This document shows positions 11,888 to 22,250 of a DNA stretch of 64,000 bases, piece after piece. A model generated the notes under the pieces. It worked only from the letters and a program-made list of their open reading frames with translations, did not search any database and was not told the DNA's origin. Source of the stretch: Platerodrilus igneus. Its lineage: Eukaryota > Arthropoda > Insecta > Coleoptera > Lycidae. Location: assembly GCA_036346225.1 (NCBI GenBank), contig JARFIW010001456.1, positions 1 to 64,000 on the forward strand, in the 5' to 3' direction. The first letter of the stretch is position 1. Each line of letters starts with the position of its first letter. The position numbers and the translations under genes are program-made.

Positions 11888-11893
11888 TTTATT
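11888..11893 (-). terminator. Polyadenylation signal AATAAA after protease terminal exon, copy 1
   Basis: AATAAA on the minus strand lies 35-40 bases past the TAA stop at 11930-11928. This position suits the 3' end of the protease transcript. Confidence 0.6.
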
Positions 11894-11927
11894 CAAGCAT
11901 TGACGTTGTTACAAAAAAGGTACAATA

Positions 11928-12068
11928 TTACTTCATATTATTTTTAATCCAATTTTTGTAATAGGACACTCTTGTAAATACGTTAGGCTTTCCTTTTGCA
12001 CATGGTATACCCCAGGATACAATTCCAACTTGTTCGTCTGCAAGCATCAATGGTCCTCCAGAATCACT
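11928..12068 (-). CDS. Serine protease (S1, chymotrypsin-like) terminal exon, copy 1
   Basis: A 47-codon exon with the catalytic serine. After a splice acceptor ATTTTAG it reads [20 protein letters not shown], then [20 protein letters not shown], and ends IKNNMK-TAA. DSGGP carries the nucleophile Ser195, SWG is the 214-216 substrate-binding strand, and the Cys after IP matches Cys220. Phase is 0, which fits the donor of the exon at 36997-37140 (ESACN|SDSGGP). The usual Gly193 of GDSGGP is Ser here. It is identical in layout to the exon at 16947-17087 because both lie in the 5.0-kb tandem duplication. In transcript order this is the farther of the two copies and may be unused. Confidence 0.85.
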   Translation of the reverse strand, partial: SDSGGPLMLADEQVGIVSWGIPCAKGKPNVFTRVSYYKNWIKNNMK

Positions 12069-12235
12069 CTAAAATTTGTAAAATTAGACATGGTTCTGTA
12101 CAATTGCTTAAGTTGGCACTTCACATACTTCCTATAACGTTTAAACAAAAATATCAATGAGCTCAAGAGCTTCAATTCCAAATAAAATTCTGAGTGAATG
12201 TATGCCAGAATAAACATGTCTGTATAAGAATGAGC

Positions 12236-12269
12236 AAAGGCATTTTGACTTTGAGAAACTAAAAGATAT
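12236..12269 (+). repeat. Short RTE LINE scrap, copy 1
   Basis: About 34 bases (AAAGGCATTTTGACTTTGAG and onward) match the connector region of the RTE element at 42208-42241. It is a small relic, repeated at 17254-17287. Confidence 0.6.
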
Positions 12270-13502
12270 AGAGATTGTTATAGGCGGAAAAGCTACTACG
12301 TATGTATTTTACAGTAAAATTATAAAATGTGGGCGGCCTGTAAAACAAAAATTAAAGGGGGTCACCGGCACTAGCTAGCGGAAGGTCGTGGATCATATAG
12401 AGGGTTAAAATTTGGAAAAAAGGGTTAAATTAATTTATAATATACTACAAAAGATTTGGCACTTACCTTCCATAAAATATTGTGGCTTAATGACAATTGC
12501 CAAAGGCGCCAGACAAGTCGAGAATGTCCAAATGTTCGTACAAAACCTTGAGAGACTTGTCATCCCAAGGAGGACAATTGTTCCTTTTAATCAATTCTTC
12601 ACTTTTTTTCTACTTATGCAACTTCCATGATAAAAAAAATAAAAAACTATTGACTTAATCAACGGCAAACAAAACTATTTAATTCACAGAGCAATAAACG
12701 TGAACCTCTTACATTCATTGATTTTAATTTAGAAATTTAAGTGAATAGGTGACTATGGAATTTATGAAAATTTTGAGTACATAAGTAGTTCTCAAACACT
12801 TGTATATGAAAGAAAACTTATATTTTAAATCATACACTAAATTAATCCTACGGTTTATGGCCAAAACGTCCTAACAAACAAACTAACTAAAAATTGGTCA
12901 TGCTACTTACCTATAAAAACTTACTTACTAAAAATTGTCCATTGTTTGAAGGTTTGTTTTCCAACGTAGAACAGTTCTTAAATTGGGAAGAGAATCTCGC
13001 TTGTTGCTTCTGTTTATAATTTTAAAGAATTGACTGGCACACGAACCCGGCAGAATCTTCTTGACAATATCACTTACTTGGGCGTCACACGCCTACAAGC
13101 TTTTATTATTTACCTTGCATCACTATAAATCCGCGAACATATGGGCATAACCCTTGCGAAACTGGAAGGGTTATCATTTTTCCAATTTTAATATGGTCGA
13201 TGACCACCATCAACTCTAAAGGAGAAGAATCAAACTCAATTGGAAAGTATGTCGAGACCACTATGATTTCAGTAATTGCTCATATCTTGCAACTAATTTG
13301 AACGGTCGTAACATCACGGCCATTCAGTTGTGACAGGAAGAGATCGTTTATGTACCTGATCATATAGATATATGCCCTGGGCTTAGGTTGATTTCTTGTA
13401 GCGAAGATAGATCCATTGAGACTGCTTAGTCCAGAAACGCCTGTGTGAGCTACTCAGGGTTTCTGAATGAGAACCTTGCCCTGTTGCTGCTCAGGTGTGT
13501 GC

Positions 13503-14840
13503 TTAGAGTGCTAGCAACCGTCCAGCAGTGTTGCAGGTTTGCCTAAAAAATGTCAAACCCGCCACTGTCCTGGTTGGACTACTCAGTGGTGCCTTGCTAC
13601 ACTCCTCTGCCAGCCACTCCACTAGAAAAGAGTCGGAGTCAGTGATTTTCATCACAATAGCTGTGGTTGCTGATGGTTGGGCTGCCTCAGCCTCCAAAGG
13701 CTGCGGCCGGACAATCCGACCGCAGGTGTATTGAGGTTCAGTTGCCGCTGCTGCTGCTCAGTAGTCGGGCAGACTTCTCCAACAATAGGTCGTGCCTTGT
13801 GAATCTTAATATTTAAAGCGGAAATCTTACCTCACTTGCTTTCTATGATCCCTTTAGCGTTCTTCCCATTGCCGTAGACTACCAGTCTCTCCTGAGGTTT
13901 GTCCCTAGTGGCGGTGTAGACGATGCACCACTTGAAAGTGTCAGCTCAGTAGTTCTGCACCTGCAAACGTCATTGGACGACATTCATGTATTTCGAAGGA
14001 CTCGGAATCCATAGCGCCGCCTTCAGAAGCTTAGGTAGCAGTCCCGCCTGAACAACCGCAAAACGTGCAGCCTCCCAAGGTTGTAAGAGTTTGCCAGCCG
14101 CCTGCGTATCTATTTCAGGAAAAGATCGTTCTCGTACAATGTCCGAAAAATCTCGCCCGAGTACGCTCATCTCCTAAAGTTTGGTGGAGTACTATTTACG
14201 AAAAGGGCGAACAAATGGTTGTCCAGTGCCTTTTTAATTGCTGACGGCAGGACCACAGTTTGAGTTTTGGTGATTTTGTGCCAAGGGTTATTACTGTTGA
14301 TCACAGCCACGTGGAGGTGCCTCGCGACTGTCCCCACATAGCCGCCACCACAGCCACAGTAGAGCCATCCTTGCATTCCATTTCCCGTGGCCTTGCCAGC
14401 GGAGGGGTATTAATGGACCCGGTCCTTTTGTTGCTTAGCATTTGATTGGCCTCTGCAAACCTAGGGCTGGGAGTGGATGGTGTGTATGTGAGGGTTTTGT
14501 CACGGGCAGCAGATTGGGCCAAGGGTGGGTTAGTCTTGGGGCCAGCCTTATCCCCAGCAGCAGTCTGCGTCATCGAACGAGCCTTCCTCCTCTTTTCTGT
14601 TCTGCCCCATTGATCCGGCGTTGTTGTTGCTCTTCCTCTGGCTAGTTTACTATCCAAGATTGAGGTTGCTGCTAATACTATGGTAGTTCTGGGGACCTGC
14701 AACACATGTAGAGGAGTGTCCGAGGACGCGCCCTCTGGATTAGCTACACTTATTAAATCCATGCTAAACCGAAAGCTCCATCTTCCTAGCTCCCGCCCAC
14801 CACAAAGCCCAAATGTGATGCCAAAGCCGACATCACGGCT
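13503..14840 (-). pseudogene. LINE ORF2 start and ORF1, copy 2
   Basis: Second copy of the minus-strand LINE piece. ORF1 is less broken here than in copy 1: a 153-codon frame (14762-14301) runs from MDLISVANPEGASSDTPLHV through GRTEKRRKARSMTQTAAGDK to MWGQSRGTSTWL. It is followed by 14376-14167 and 14170-13970 in other frames. The endonuclease is cut at 13193 by the duplication junction, so ORF2 here lacks everything after VVIDH. Compared with copy 1, homopolymer indels change which frames are joined. Confidence 0.55.
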
Positions 14841-16350
14841 ACCAGGAAAACATAGCTCCTTTAGGATAGATTATGTGCGAGTCCGCATATCACTTTGTGA
14901 CGGCACACATGAAGGATGTCCTGCGGAATCGCTCGGGATCGCTCTACCAGCTGCTCCCCCAACCACAAGAACTAACCCATGCGGAGGTCTGACCCGACTA
15001 CACAGTCGAATTGATGGAGATGGGTTCGCCCCCCCACCCCCGTTTAGGCAAAATCCCGTCCAAAGTGGTGTGTTGCCAAACACCAAGAAACTGATCGCGC
15101 CTAAGGTTTTGCTCGACTATCAGAATCCCATCATCCAACCGATACGAGTCACCTTGCACGGCACAAACACGAGGACATTACCCTGTGCAGACTTCTGCCC
15201 GCCCAAGCATCAGTAGAATTATTAATGGTTTGCCCCGCGATGCAGGATTAGCCTAACCATCATGGTGCTGGGTTTAATCTGCACTGACGTATGAACCGGT
15301 TCACTCAGAAAGCTCAGAAATTCCAGGAGGTGCGGAAACGAGTAGTTGCCCTTGCAGATGTTGACCCAGGCTAGCGGCAACCCTCTCATGCGGTATTTTC
15401 GTGATCCTTTAAGTTTTTACCTGTTACAACCTGTGGATATGTAACAATAACTCGTAGATGGATTTATGTAGTTTAATGAATTGTAACCAATGTCACAAAA
15501 TAAAAAAATAAACACAGCTAATTAAAAATTCGCAGCAAGCACCGCAAGTACAATGCGGCCAGCGGCGTTGCCATTAAAAAACAAACAAAGAAACAATCCT
15601 ACAACTATAACTTATCTGTAAGGTACAATCCAACTGATCCACATTAGCATCAACTATCACTGCCACAACTCTTACGGATTAATGTATAATTTAATTTCCC
15701 ACGCAAAGTTAACGAATTAACTGGGTTCTCGCACAACCGACACGCGTTTTAATAACGTGCCGCACTCTCTCGCACGTTTAACCCCGACTGACCGTTACCT
15801 ATCGGACCAACTTAAACATTCCGGATACTTTTCCCTCTTATTATAGGGGCGGCCTAGTACACGTACACTCATCCCCGTATATTATGGTATTTAGGCCACT
15901 CAACGCTCTGGATTCACACGAGTGCTAAGCTTATTCTGCTACAAAACTTTATGGTAGGTTGATAGCTCGATCGATGCACTGCCCCCCTCCTATCCACCAC
16001 CTGGGGACGCTTCCTATGAGTGACCACCAACCACACGAGATGATTTATAGGTAATATACACCATTGAACTGAGTTCTCATAAAAATAACCGATTGATCGA
16101 TTCGGTATAAGAAATTTATAACAATTACAATTATTCGTGATCAGTATCACAAGTGAAACACTATAATCATGTTAGCTCTGTGTTTGTGTAAGTATAATGG
16201 ATGTCCTCACGTATTTACATAAAATAATATGTTTTTAAGTACCTCGTTCGATTCCTGCTTAGGTCAACTTTTTTTCGATTGGTAGGAAAAAAGGCTGATG
16301 ACAGTTGTGAAGTCGGAAAACTGGAGCTGCCATATTGTCACGTCGTAATG

Positions 16351-16475
16351 GTTCAACTAAAGAATGCCAAGGTCCAGTGGTTCAGCGGAAAGATGCGGAG
16401 ATACAGTGGTCCAACTAAAGTATGCCGAGGTATAGTGGTTTAGCTGAAGGACGTTTAGGTACAGTGGTCCAAAAC
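16351..16475. repeat. 29-bp minisatellite, 4.3 units (copy 2)
   Basis: Same four-unit array as at 11331, in the second copy of the 5.0-kb duplication. The unit number has not changed between copies, which points to a recent duplication. Confidence 0.85.
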
Positions 16476-16906
16476 AACGACGTTGAAAGCATGGTCCAAG
16501 CCGGAGGCTAAAAAATGACTAGTTAAAACGATTACGTCCTGATGATTTATTATAACGGGAGGAAATTTTCCTGGAATTACTAATAGTTTTTGATTACCTC
16601 TGATATTTGCACTTTTCTCACACAAACCCTTTATCTAAAACAAAATTCTTTGCTTGTCGGTGAAGTGATGTACTAGCTGTGTCTGGGCTAGTTATTGCTT
16701 GTATAATTCGGGTTATTTGACGTCCGTTCCCTGTGTTTTATGGCGATGAGATGAATGCATGAATGAGTATCGCTTTGTTTGTGAAAATCTTTAAGTTTGT
16801 AAAAACAAAGCATCAACTTTTTTCTACATAGATACCTACGTCGAAAGTATCAAGCACTAACATTCTTTATATGAATTTGTTACAAAAAAAAATTTAATAT
16901 TAATTT

Positions 16907-16912
16907 TTTATT
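16907..16912 (-). terminator. Polyadenylation signal AATAAA after protease terminal exon, copy 2
   Basis: AATAAA on the minus strand, about 35 bases beyond the stop of the exon at 16947-17087. It is the first such site met by a transcript coming from the upstream exons. Confidence 0.6.
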
Positions 16913-16946
16913 CAAGCATTGACGTTGTTACAAAAAAGGTACAATA

Positions 16947-17087
16947 TTACTTCATATTATTTTTAATCCAATTTTTGTAATAGGACACTCTTGTAAATAC
17001 GTTAGGCTTTCCTTTTGCACATGGTATACCCCAGGATACAATTCCAACTTGTTCGTCTGCAAGCATCAATGGTCCTCCAGAATCACT
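16947..17087 (-). CDS. Serine protease (S1, chymotrypsin-like) terminal exon, copy 2
   Basis: Last 47 codons of a secreted-type trypsin-fold protease, encoded right after a TTTTAG acceptor. The sequence SDSGGPLM holds catalytic Ser195; VGIVSWG is the substrate strand; [17 protein letters not shown] is the typical C-terminal helix region. With Ser at position 189 (GESACN of the previous exon) and Gly at 216 and 226, the pocket resembles chymotrypsins more than trypsins; this is inference from residue positions. Because it lies nearer the upstream exon (19.9 kb intron to 36997), it is the copy most likely spliced into mRNA. Position 193 is Ser instead of Gly in both copies, so it is not a sequencing slip in one copy only. 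Confidence 0.88.
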   Translation of the reverse strand, partial: SDSGGPLMLADEQVGIVSWGIPCAKGKPNVFTRVSYYKNWIKNNMK

Positions 17088-17253
17088 CTAAAATTTGTAA
17101 AATTAGACATGGTTCTGTACAATTGCTTAAGTTGGCACTTCACATACTTCCTATAACGTTTAAACAAAATATCAATGAGCTCAAGAGCTTCAATTCCAAA
17201 TAAAATTCTGAGTGAATGTATGCCAGAATAAACATATCTGTATAAGAATGAGC

Positions 17254-17287
17254 AAAGGCATTTTGACTTTGAGAAACTAAAAGATAT
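17254..17287 (+). repeat. Short RTE LINE scrap, copy 2
   Basis: Second copy of the 34-base RTE connector relic seen at 12236-12269. Confidence 0.55.
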
Positions 17288-18211
17288 AGAGATTGTTATA
17301 GGCGGAAAAGCTACTACGTATGTATTTTACAGTAAAATTATAAAATGTGGGCGGCCTGTAAAACAAAAATTAAAGGGGTCACCGGCACTAGCTAGCGGAA
17401 GGTCGTGGATCATATAGAGGGTTAAAATTTGGAAAAAGGGTTAAATTAATTTATAATATACTACAAAAGATTTGGCACTTACCTTCCATAAAATATTGTG
17501 GCTTAATGACAATTGCCAAAGGCGCCAGACAAGTCGAGAATGTCCAAATGTTCGTACAAAACCTTGAGAGACTTGTCATCCCAAGGAGGACAATTGTTCC
17601 TTTTAATCAATTCTTCACTTTTTCTACTTATGCAACTTCCATGATAAAAAATAAAAACTATTGACTTAATCAACGGCAAACAAAACTATTTAATTCACAG
17701 AGCAATAAACGTGAACCTCTTACATTCATTGATTTTAATTTAGAAATTTAAGTGAATAGGTGACTATGGAATTTATGAAAATTTTGAGTACATAAGTAGT
17801 TCTCAAACACTTGTATATGAAAGAAAACTTATATTTTAAATCATACACTAAATTAATCCTACGGTTTATGGCCAAAACGTCCTAACAAACAAACTAACTA
17901 AAAATTGGTCATGCTACTTACCTATAAAAACTTACTTACTAAAAATTGTCCATTGTTTGAAGGTTTGTTTTCCAACGTAGAACAGTTCTTAAATTGGGGA
18001 AGAGAATCTCGCTTGTTGCTTCTGTTTATAATTTTTAAAGAATTGACTGGCACACGAACCCGGCAGAATCTTCTTGACAATATCACTTACTTGGGCGTCA
18101 CACGCCTACAAGCTTTTTATTATTTACCTTGCATCACTATAAATCCGCGAACATATGGGCATAACCCTTGCGAAACTGGAAGGGTTATCATTTTTTTCCA
18201 ATTTTTAATAT

Positions 18212-19042
18212 CGTGATACGAAGTGAAATATTCTATCTGTGATGCCGGAAAATGCTACCCGCGAACTACGTTTCTTTCTACTTCTTCACCACGGACGTTG
18301 GAAAAACTCTCTCTTTTCCTTGGCTAAGCCTTATAATTCCTACCCTAATAATTATGTACGGCATTTTCTGTTATCCAATGACTGAACAGAACCTCCCACA
18401 GAACAAGATTTCAGAAACCAAATCCAACCCTTTTTTAGATGAGGGTCACGAAAGCAATTATCTTCCCAAGGGTTTACATATATTGTATCTTCTACGAATT
18501 TTTTAATTGTTGAAATGTGGATCATACCTATGGAGACAGTAGTCTGCCATTAACAAAGACCGGCTAACCTACTTGAGCCAAAATGGATTTTAAATACAAT
18601 GGATGTCTCCAGACTACTTAAAATTACTTGTAATATTTGAACAAATCAAATTGGAAATAGTTTTCGCTATTATAATGTTTCGTTTCGTATAACCCGCTGT
18701 CAATCAACAAAAGTATTAAAAAAGTTAAGCTTTTCAAACTGAAATTGGTTTCCTTTATTTACGCTAAAAGGTATTATTACATTTTAATTTTATCAGATTC
18801 GTCAGTCTGTAACCGACCTAAACTTTAAAAGGTTTATTGTATTTGAATTACGAGGGTCTAGAGCTTTAAATGATGACCTGCCGCTGGAATTTAGTAGCCT
18901 GAAGCTATTTGTAAAGCTGGTCTTTTATTATAAGGGAGCCTAACTAAAATGAGGTAATTTATTGTTGAATTTTTTGTCTATACTTTATTCAAGTTACAGA
19001 ATTTTAATTAATTGATCTGTTTATTCGTTAACATTACAAAAT
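18212..19042. other. No recognisable feature
   Basis: AT-rich sequence after the second duplication copy. An 84-codon frame at 18252-18506 shows no family resemblance. Confidence 0.4.
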
Positions 19043-20292
19043 AATGTTACAATATCCACAAAGATTTGAAAAAAAAGTCAAATGAATTGCTGAAAGATAT
19101 CGGGAAAATTTCTTATACTAAGAAAATAGAAACAGAATGGAATAACATTAAATTTAGCTTAGACATGGCGGTTATAGATATTCTGGGGTATACACAAAAA
19201 GAAAATAAAGAACCATGAATAACAAAGGATATCCAGAATGTAATAGAAGGAAGATGAAAATACAAAAATAAATTAGACGAATCAGGAAACCGAGATACAA
19301 AGCCATAAAAAGGGAAATTATTCGCAAATGCAGGAAAGCCAAAGAACAATGGATTAATGAAAACTGCAAAGAGGTACAAACTAAGATGAAAATAGAAAAG
19401 ACAGACAAAGCATACAAATTAATTAAAATAAATTTCAGGGATATAAAATCGTATAACAAGGGACGCGGAAGGAAACATCATTATAGAAAATTTAGAGAAA
19501 GTGGTTAGATGGCAAGAATCTATAAGGAATTTATGTGCAGGAGAAAACTAACAGCATTAGAACAGGAATCAGACATTGAAAATGATGACGTGGGATATCC
19601 TATACTTAGAGATGAGTTTAAAGTAGCAGTAAAAAGTCTGAAAAATGGTAAGGCGCCGGGTACAGATAAGGTGCGAGCATAAACTCTAAAAGTCGCTGGA
19701 CAAGCAGTAACAGAACGTTTCTTCCAACTTGCAAGCTATATGTATGAGACAGGCGAGATACCCAAAGATTTCAAACGTAACATCATAGTAACTATCCCAA
19801 AAAAGAGAGGTGCGGATACACTACGTCTGACGGCACACGCGTCAAAAATATTAACTAGAATTGTACAAAGATGAATGGAAAAACGTGCCGAAGAAATACT
19901 AAAATAAAAAGATTATTTTGGGTTTAGACGAAACAGGGAAACACGGGATGCTATTTTAGCTTTGAAGGTCATAATGGAGAAAACAATAGAAAAAGGGGAA
20001 ACCGTCTATATGAGGTTTGTGGATCTGGAAAAAGCATTCGACTGTGTAAAATGTAAAAAAATGTTTGAAATACTTAAGAGATTGGATTAAATTTTAGGGA
20101 TAGACGGATAGGGATAGAGATAGCTTATACAAAAAGCAACAGCGGTAATAGAATTAGAGCAGGAAACGGATGATACAGGGGTGTGCCCTATCCCCATTAA
20201 TTTTTAACTTGAATATCGAAGAGGCAGTGACAGGTAGGGACAAAAGATTGATATGCTTAGATTTGCAGATGATATAACGGTATTAGCATCTA
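19043..20292 (+). pseudogene. RTE LINE: connector and reverse transcriptase, decayed
   Basis: Plus-strand RTE piece with many stops. It starts in the connector (ETEWNNIKFSLDMAV, ILGYTQKENK, ITKDIQNVIEGR), then YPILRDEFKVAVKSLKNGKA near 19600. RT motifs follow: TLKVAGQAVTERFFQLASYM, ETGEIPKDFKRNIIVTIPKK, GFRRNRETRDAILALKVIME and VYMRFVDLEKAFD. It ends QKIDMLRFADDITVLAS, where a SINE interrupts it. The catalytic FADD is kept even though frames upstream are broken. The rest of the same copy resumes at 20591. Confidence 0.88.
20279..20292 (+). repeat. SINE target-site duplication, left
   Basis: GGTATTAGCATCTA, repeated exactly at 20577-20590 on the other side of the SINE. It is the RTE coding sequence VLAS. 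Confidence 0.92.
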
Positions 20293-20576
20293 GGCGGCTC
20301 CATGGCGTAGTGGTATGTGTGTGACTACTACGCCCAAGATCGCGGGTTCAAATCCCGACACAGTCGCTTGAAAAATGTTAGGCGAGCACTTTTCACAAAA
20401 ATACATCTTCGTTCGGATGAGAGGTAAAATGAAGGTCCCGTGTGTGAGTATTGTCACGCACGTTAAAGATCCCCACCATGCTTAGAACAGCAAAGGTTCG
20501 GCAAAATTTCAAATTTTCCAGGTAAAAAAAACTCACTTCCTGGCCTTCGGGTGGAGCATTGAAAAATCACATGTAA
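20293..20576 (+). mobile_element. tRNA-derived SINE inserted in the RTE reverse transcriptase
   Basis: A 284-base insertion flanked by a perfect 14-base duplication. Its 5' part is tRNA-like, with an RNA polymerase III A box (TGGCGTAGTGG at about 20303) and B box (GGTTCAAATCC at about 20347). A non-tRNA body follows (AAAAATGTTAGGCGAGCACT, CCCGTGTGTGAGTATTGTCA, CTTCGGGTGGAGCATTG). Related copies lie on the minus strand at 35443-35890 and 55999-56453; those are longer at the 3' side. This copy ends at CACATGTAA, exactly where the longer copies read AAGGTATT, so it stops at a six-base match to its own target site. Confidence 0.9.
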
Positions 20577-20590
20577 GGTATTAGCATCTA
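20577..20590 (+). repeat. SINE target-site duplication, right
   Basis: Second copy of GGTATTAGCATCTA, directly after the SINE; the RTE reading then resumes with ACAAAGAAGA. Confidence 0.92.
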
Positions 20591-20890
20591 ACAAAGAAGA
20601 ATTATATACTGTTCTTAATGAAATGGAAACAGTTCTAACCTAGAGATACGGTATGAAAATTAACAAAAATAAAAGTGAAGTATGTAAAGGATGTGAAATA
20701 AATTAAAAACAAGAATGTATGTAACACGAACTTACAAGAGGTTAAGGATTTCTGCTACTTAGGAAACCAAATAACGCAAGATGGGAAAAGCGCAAAAGAT
20801 ATAAAATAAAGATTAGCACAAGGTCGTGCTACATTTAACAAGAAAAAGCAACTGCTGTGTTTAAAGACAAGCGTTAGCTTCAAGTCCATC
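20591..20890 (+). pseudogene. RTE LINE, continuation after the SINE
   Basis: Downstream part of the RTE piece at 19043-20292: the codons after FADD (LNEMETVLT, then YGMKINKNKSEVC), LQEVKDFCYLGNQITQDGKS and RLAQGRATFNKKKQLLC. It stops near 20890 without the typical 3' end, so the element was truncated or overlaid there. Confidence 0.82.
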
Positions 20891-21164
20891 CACACTATTC
20901 TAATATGAAGAAACCTATGAGCTAATATGCACTTGTTCGACCGTCACAAAAATAAAGTGACCTACTCAAAGTGCTTCTATCAAAACTTTACACTTTCTGT
21001 AGGTATATTGCGTTGGACAAAATAGGCTTTAAGACGCACATTAGTAGAGGAAAATCAAGCATCCTGGAACCATTTTTCCTCCAGCATCCACATGTCCACA
21101 CACATTCTGGAACAAGATAGTTTTTCTCAACGAGCCATTTCATCTTTCGAGATTAATCTATCTT

Positions 21165-22250
21165 GTTTGGTGTCAATTAATATTAGATTTTTCTCAGCTA
21201 CATGAATTAAACAAGGAATTTCTTAGACAGCTTGTCCCCCAGGGAGCTACCCTCATTTTAAGAATTGTTTACTAACTGGTTTTTTAATCACCCCTATATA
21301 CTTGTTAGGGAGTTCGAGATACGAATTTATCTTGCTGTTTTACGCAAAATCCGAATCTGCAAACAGATTTAAAATCCGACCACTACTTACCGTTTTACAC
21401 ACATACCCCCCTAGCGATCATATAAAAGATTATTTTTGTTTCTTTCGCAATAAATATATCTTGTTTGGTATCATTTAATATTAGATTTTTCTAATGAGTT
21501 TAAAACTGTAAGTAGATTTTAAATAGGACCATCCCTTACAAAGTTACACTTTTAAAGCTCCCAAACCTCTAATTTTTTGCATTCATATCTAACCTAGATA
21601 AAAGTTTTTTTCGACTAGTCATATTAACATTATCTATCAGTTTCCGGGCAATTTAAAACAGTCGAAATTGTTTAAACCCAAGCGCCTTTTACAAAGTTAT
21701 ACCCCAATTTTAGAAAGTTGTCCAAACCGTCTTAGGGTATGACGCATAAGTTTGGTCTAGATTTTTTTGGGAAACCTAAATCTTTAGGAGTTTTTAAATC
21801 GAAGCAACCCTCGTGTGAATTGTACCCTTATACCTAATATCAAACTTATTAAGATTTGTATAAAAGTATTGCGTGGCTCGGAATTTTAGAAATGAACCCT
21901 TTAAGCCATAAGTGTTTGATATTTAAAACCATTTTCAAACAGTAACGCTATTATTTCTAGATATATTGGAATTCTTGTAAAATCAACGGGAACGGTTCGA
22001 CGCCTTAATTTTTGACACGGGTCATCAAGAGTCAAACGACTATCTTCGCCAGCGGTTGAGGAACCTACCACGAAAAAAAGCAGCTGAAAATGACCATAGA
22101 TTTTGTAATGGTCGTTATAGGTTGTAAGACCCTCGGTTTTAAATTATCCGAAAGGTTCTTTACTAGGCAAATATACAATGTTTAGCACAACCCCTTTGCG
22201 TGTGGTGTACGCCAAGGTTACGAAACCCGCATTCCTTAGTTCGTCTTTGT
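21165..22250 (-). repeat. Left arm of a large inverted repeat
   Basis: The reverse complement of this stretch matches about 27960-29045 of the plus strand; positions sum to about 50200. On the minus strand it contains the frame ELRNAGFVTLAYTTRKG, then VYLPSKEPFG and TEGLTTYNDHYKI, interrupted by stops, followed by noncoding sequence and two ~295-base repeats with the core ACCAAACAAGATA. The match to the right arm is lost at about 22250 and at about 21165. Confidence 0.85.

Larger units (their letters stand above)
8166..13192. repeat. Tandem segmental duplication, copy 1 (5.03 kb)
   Basis: The 5027-base block beginning ATGGTCGATGACCACCATCA recurs head-to-tail from 13193. It holds part of a LINE (endonuclease start and ORF1, minus), a 29-bp minisatellite, the terminal exon of the serine protease gene and a 34-bp RTE scrap. 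Compared with copy 2, differences are few: single-base indels mostly in homopolymer runs, plus a handful of substitutions (for example CACCCGC/CAACCGC and TTGTTTGG/TTGATTGG). Identity by eye is about 99%. Confidence 0.95.
13193..18211. repeat. Tandem segmental duplication, copy 2 (5.02 kb)
   Basis: Head-to-tail second copy of 8166-13192. The junction reads CCAATTTTAAT|ATGGTCGATG; copy 2 ends ATTTTTAATAT and then leaves into CGTGATACG. The offset falls from 5027 at the start to about 5019 near the protease exon because of small homopolymer indels. Both copies carry the same genes in the same order and orientation. Confidence 0.95.

Noticed and set aside
12905..13180. Possible further protease exon in the end of the 5-kb block (frame 17905-18216 in copy 2)
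   Set aside because: Neither strand gives an S1 motif, and no convincing splice-site pair was found. The 103-codon plus frame in copy 2 depends on homopolymer lengths that differ in copy 1.
20293..20370. tRNA-like sequence with A and B boxes
   Set aside because: The cloverleaf is not complete, a SINE body follows, and perfect target duplications flank the unit. It is the head of a SINE, not a tRNA gene.
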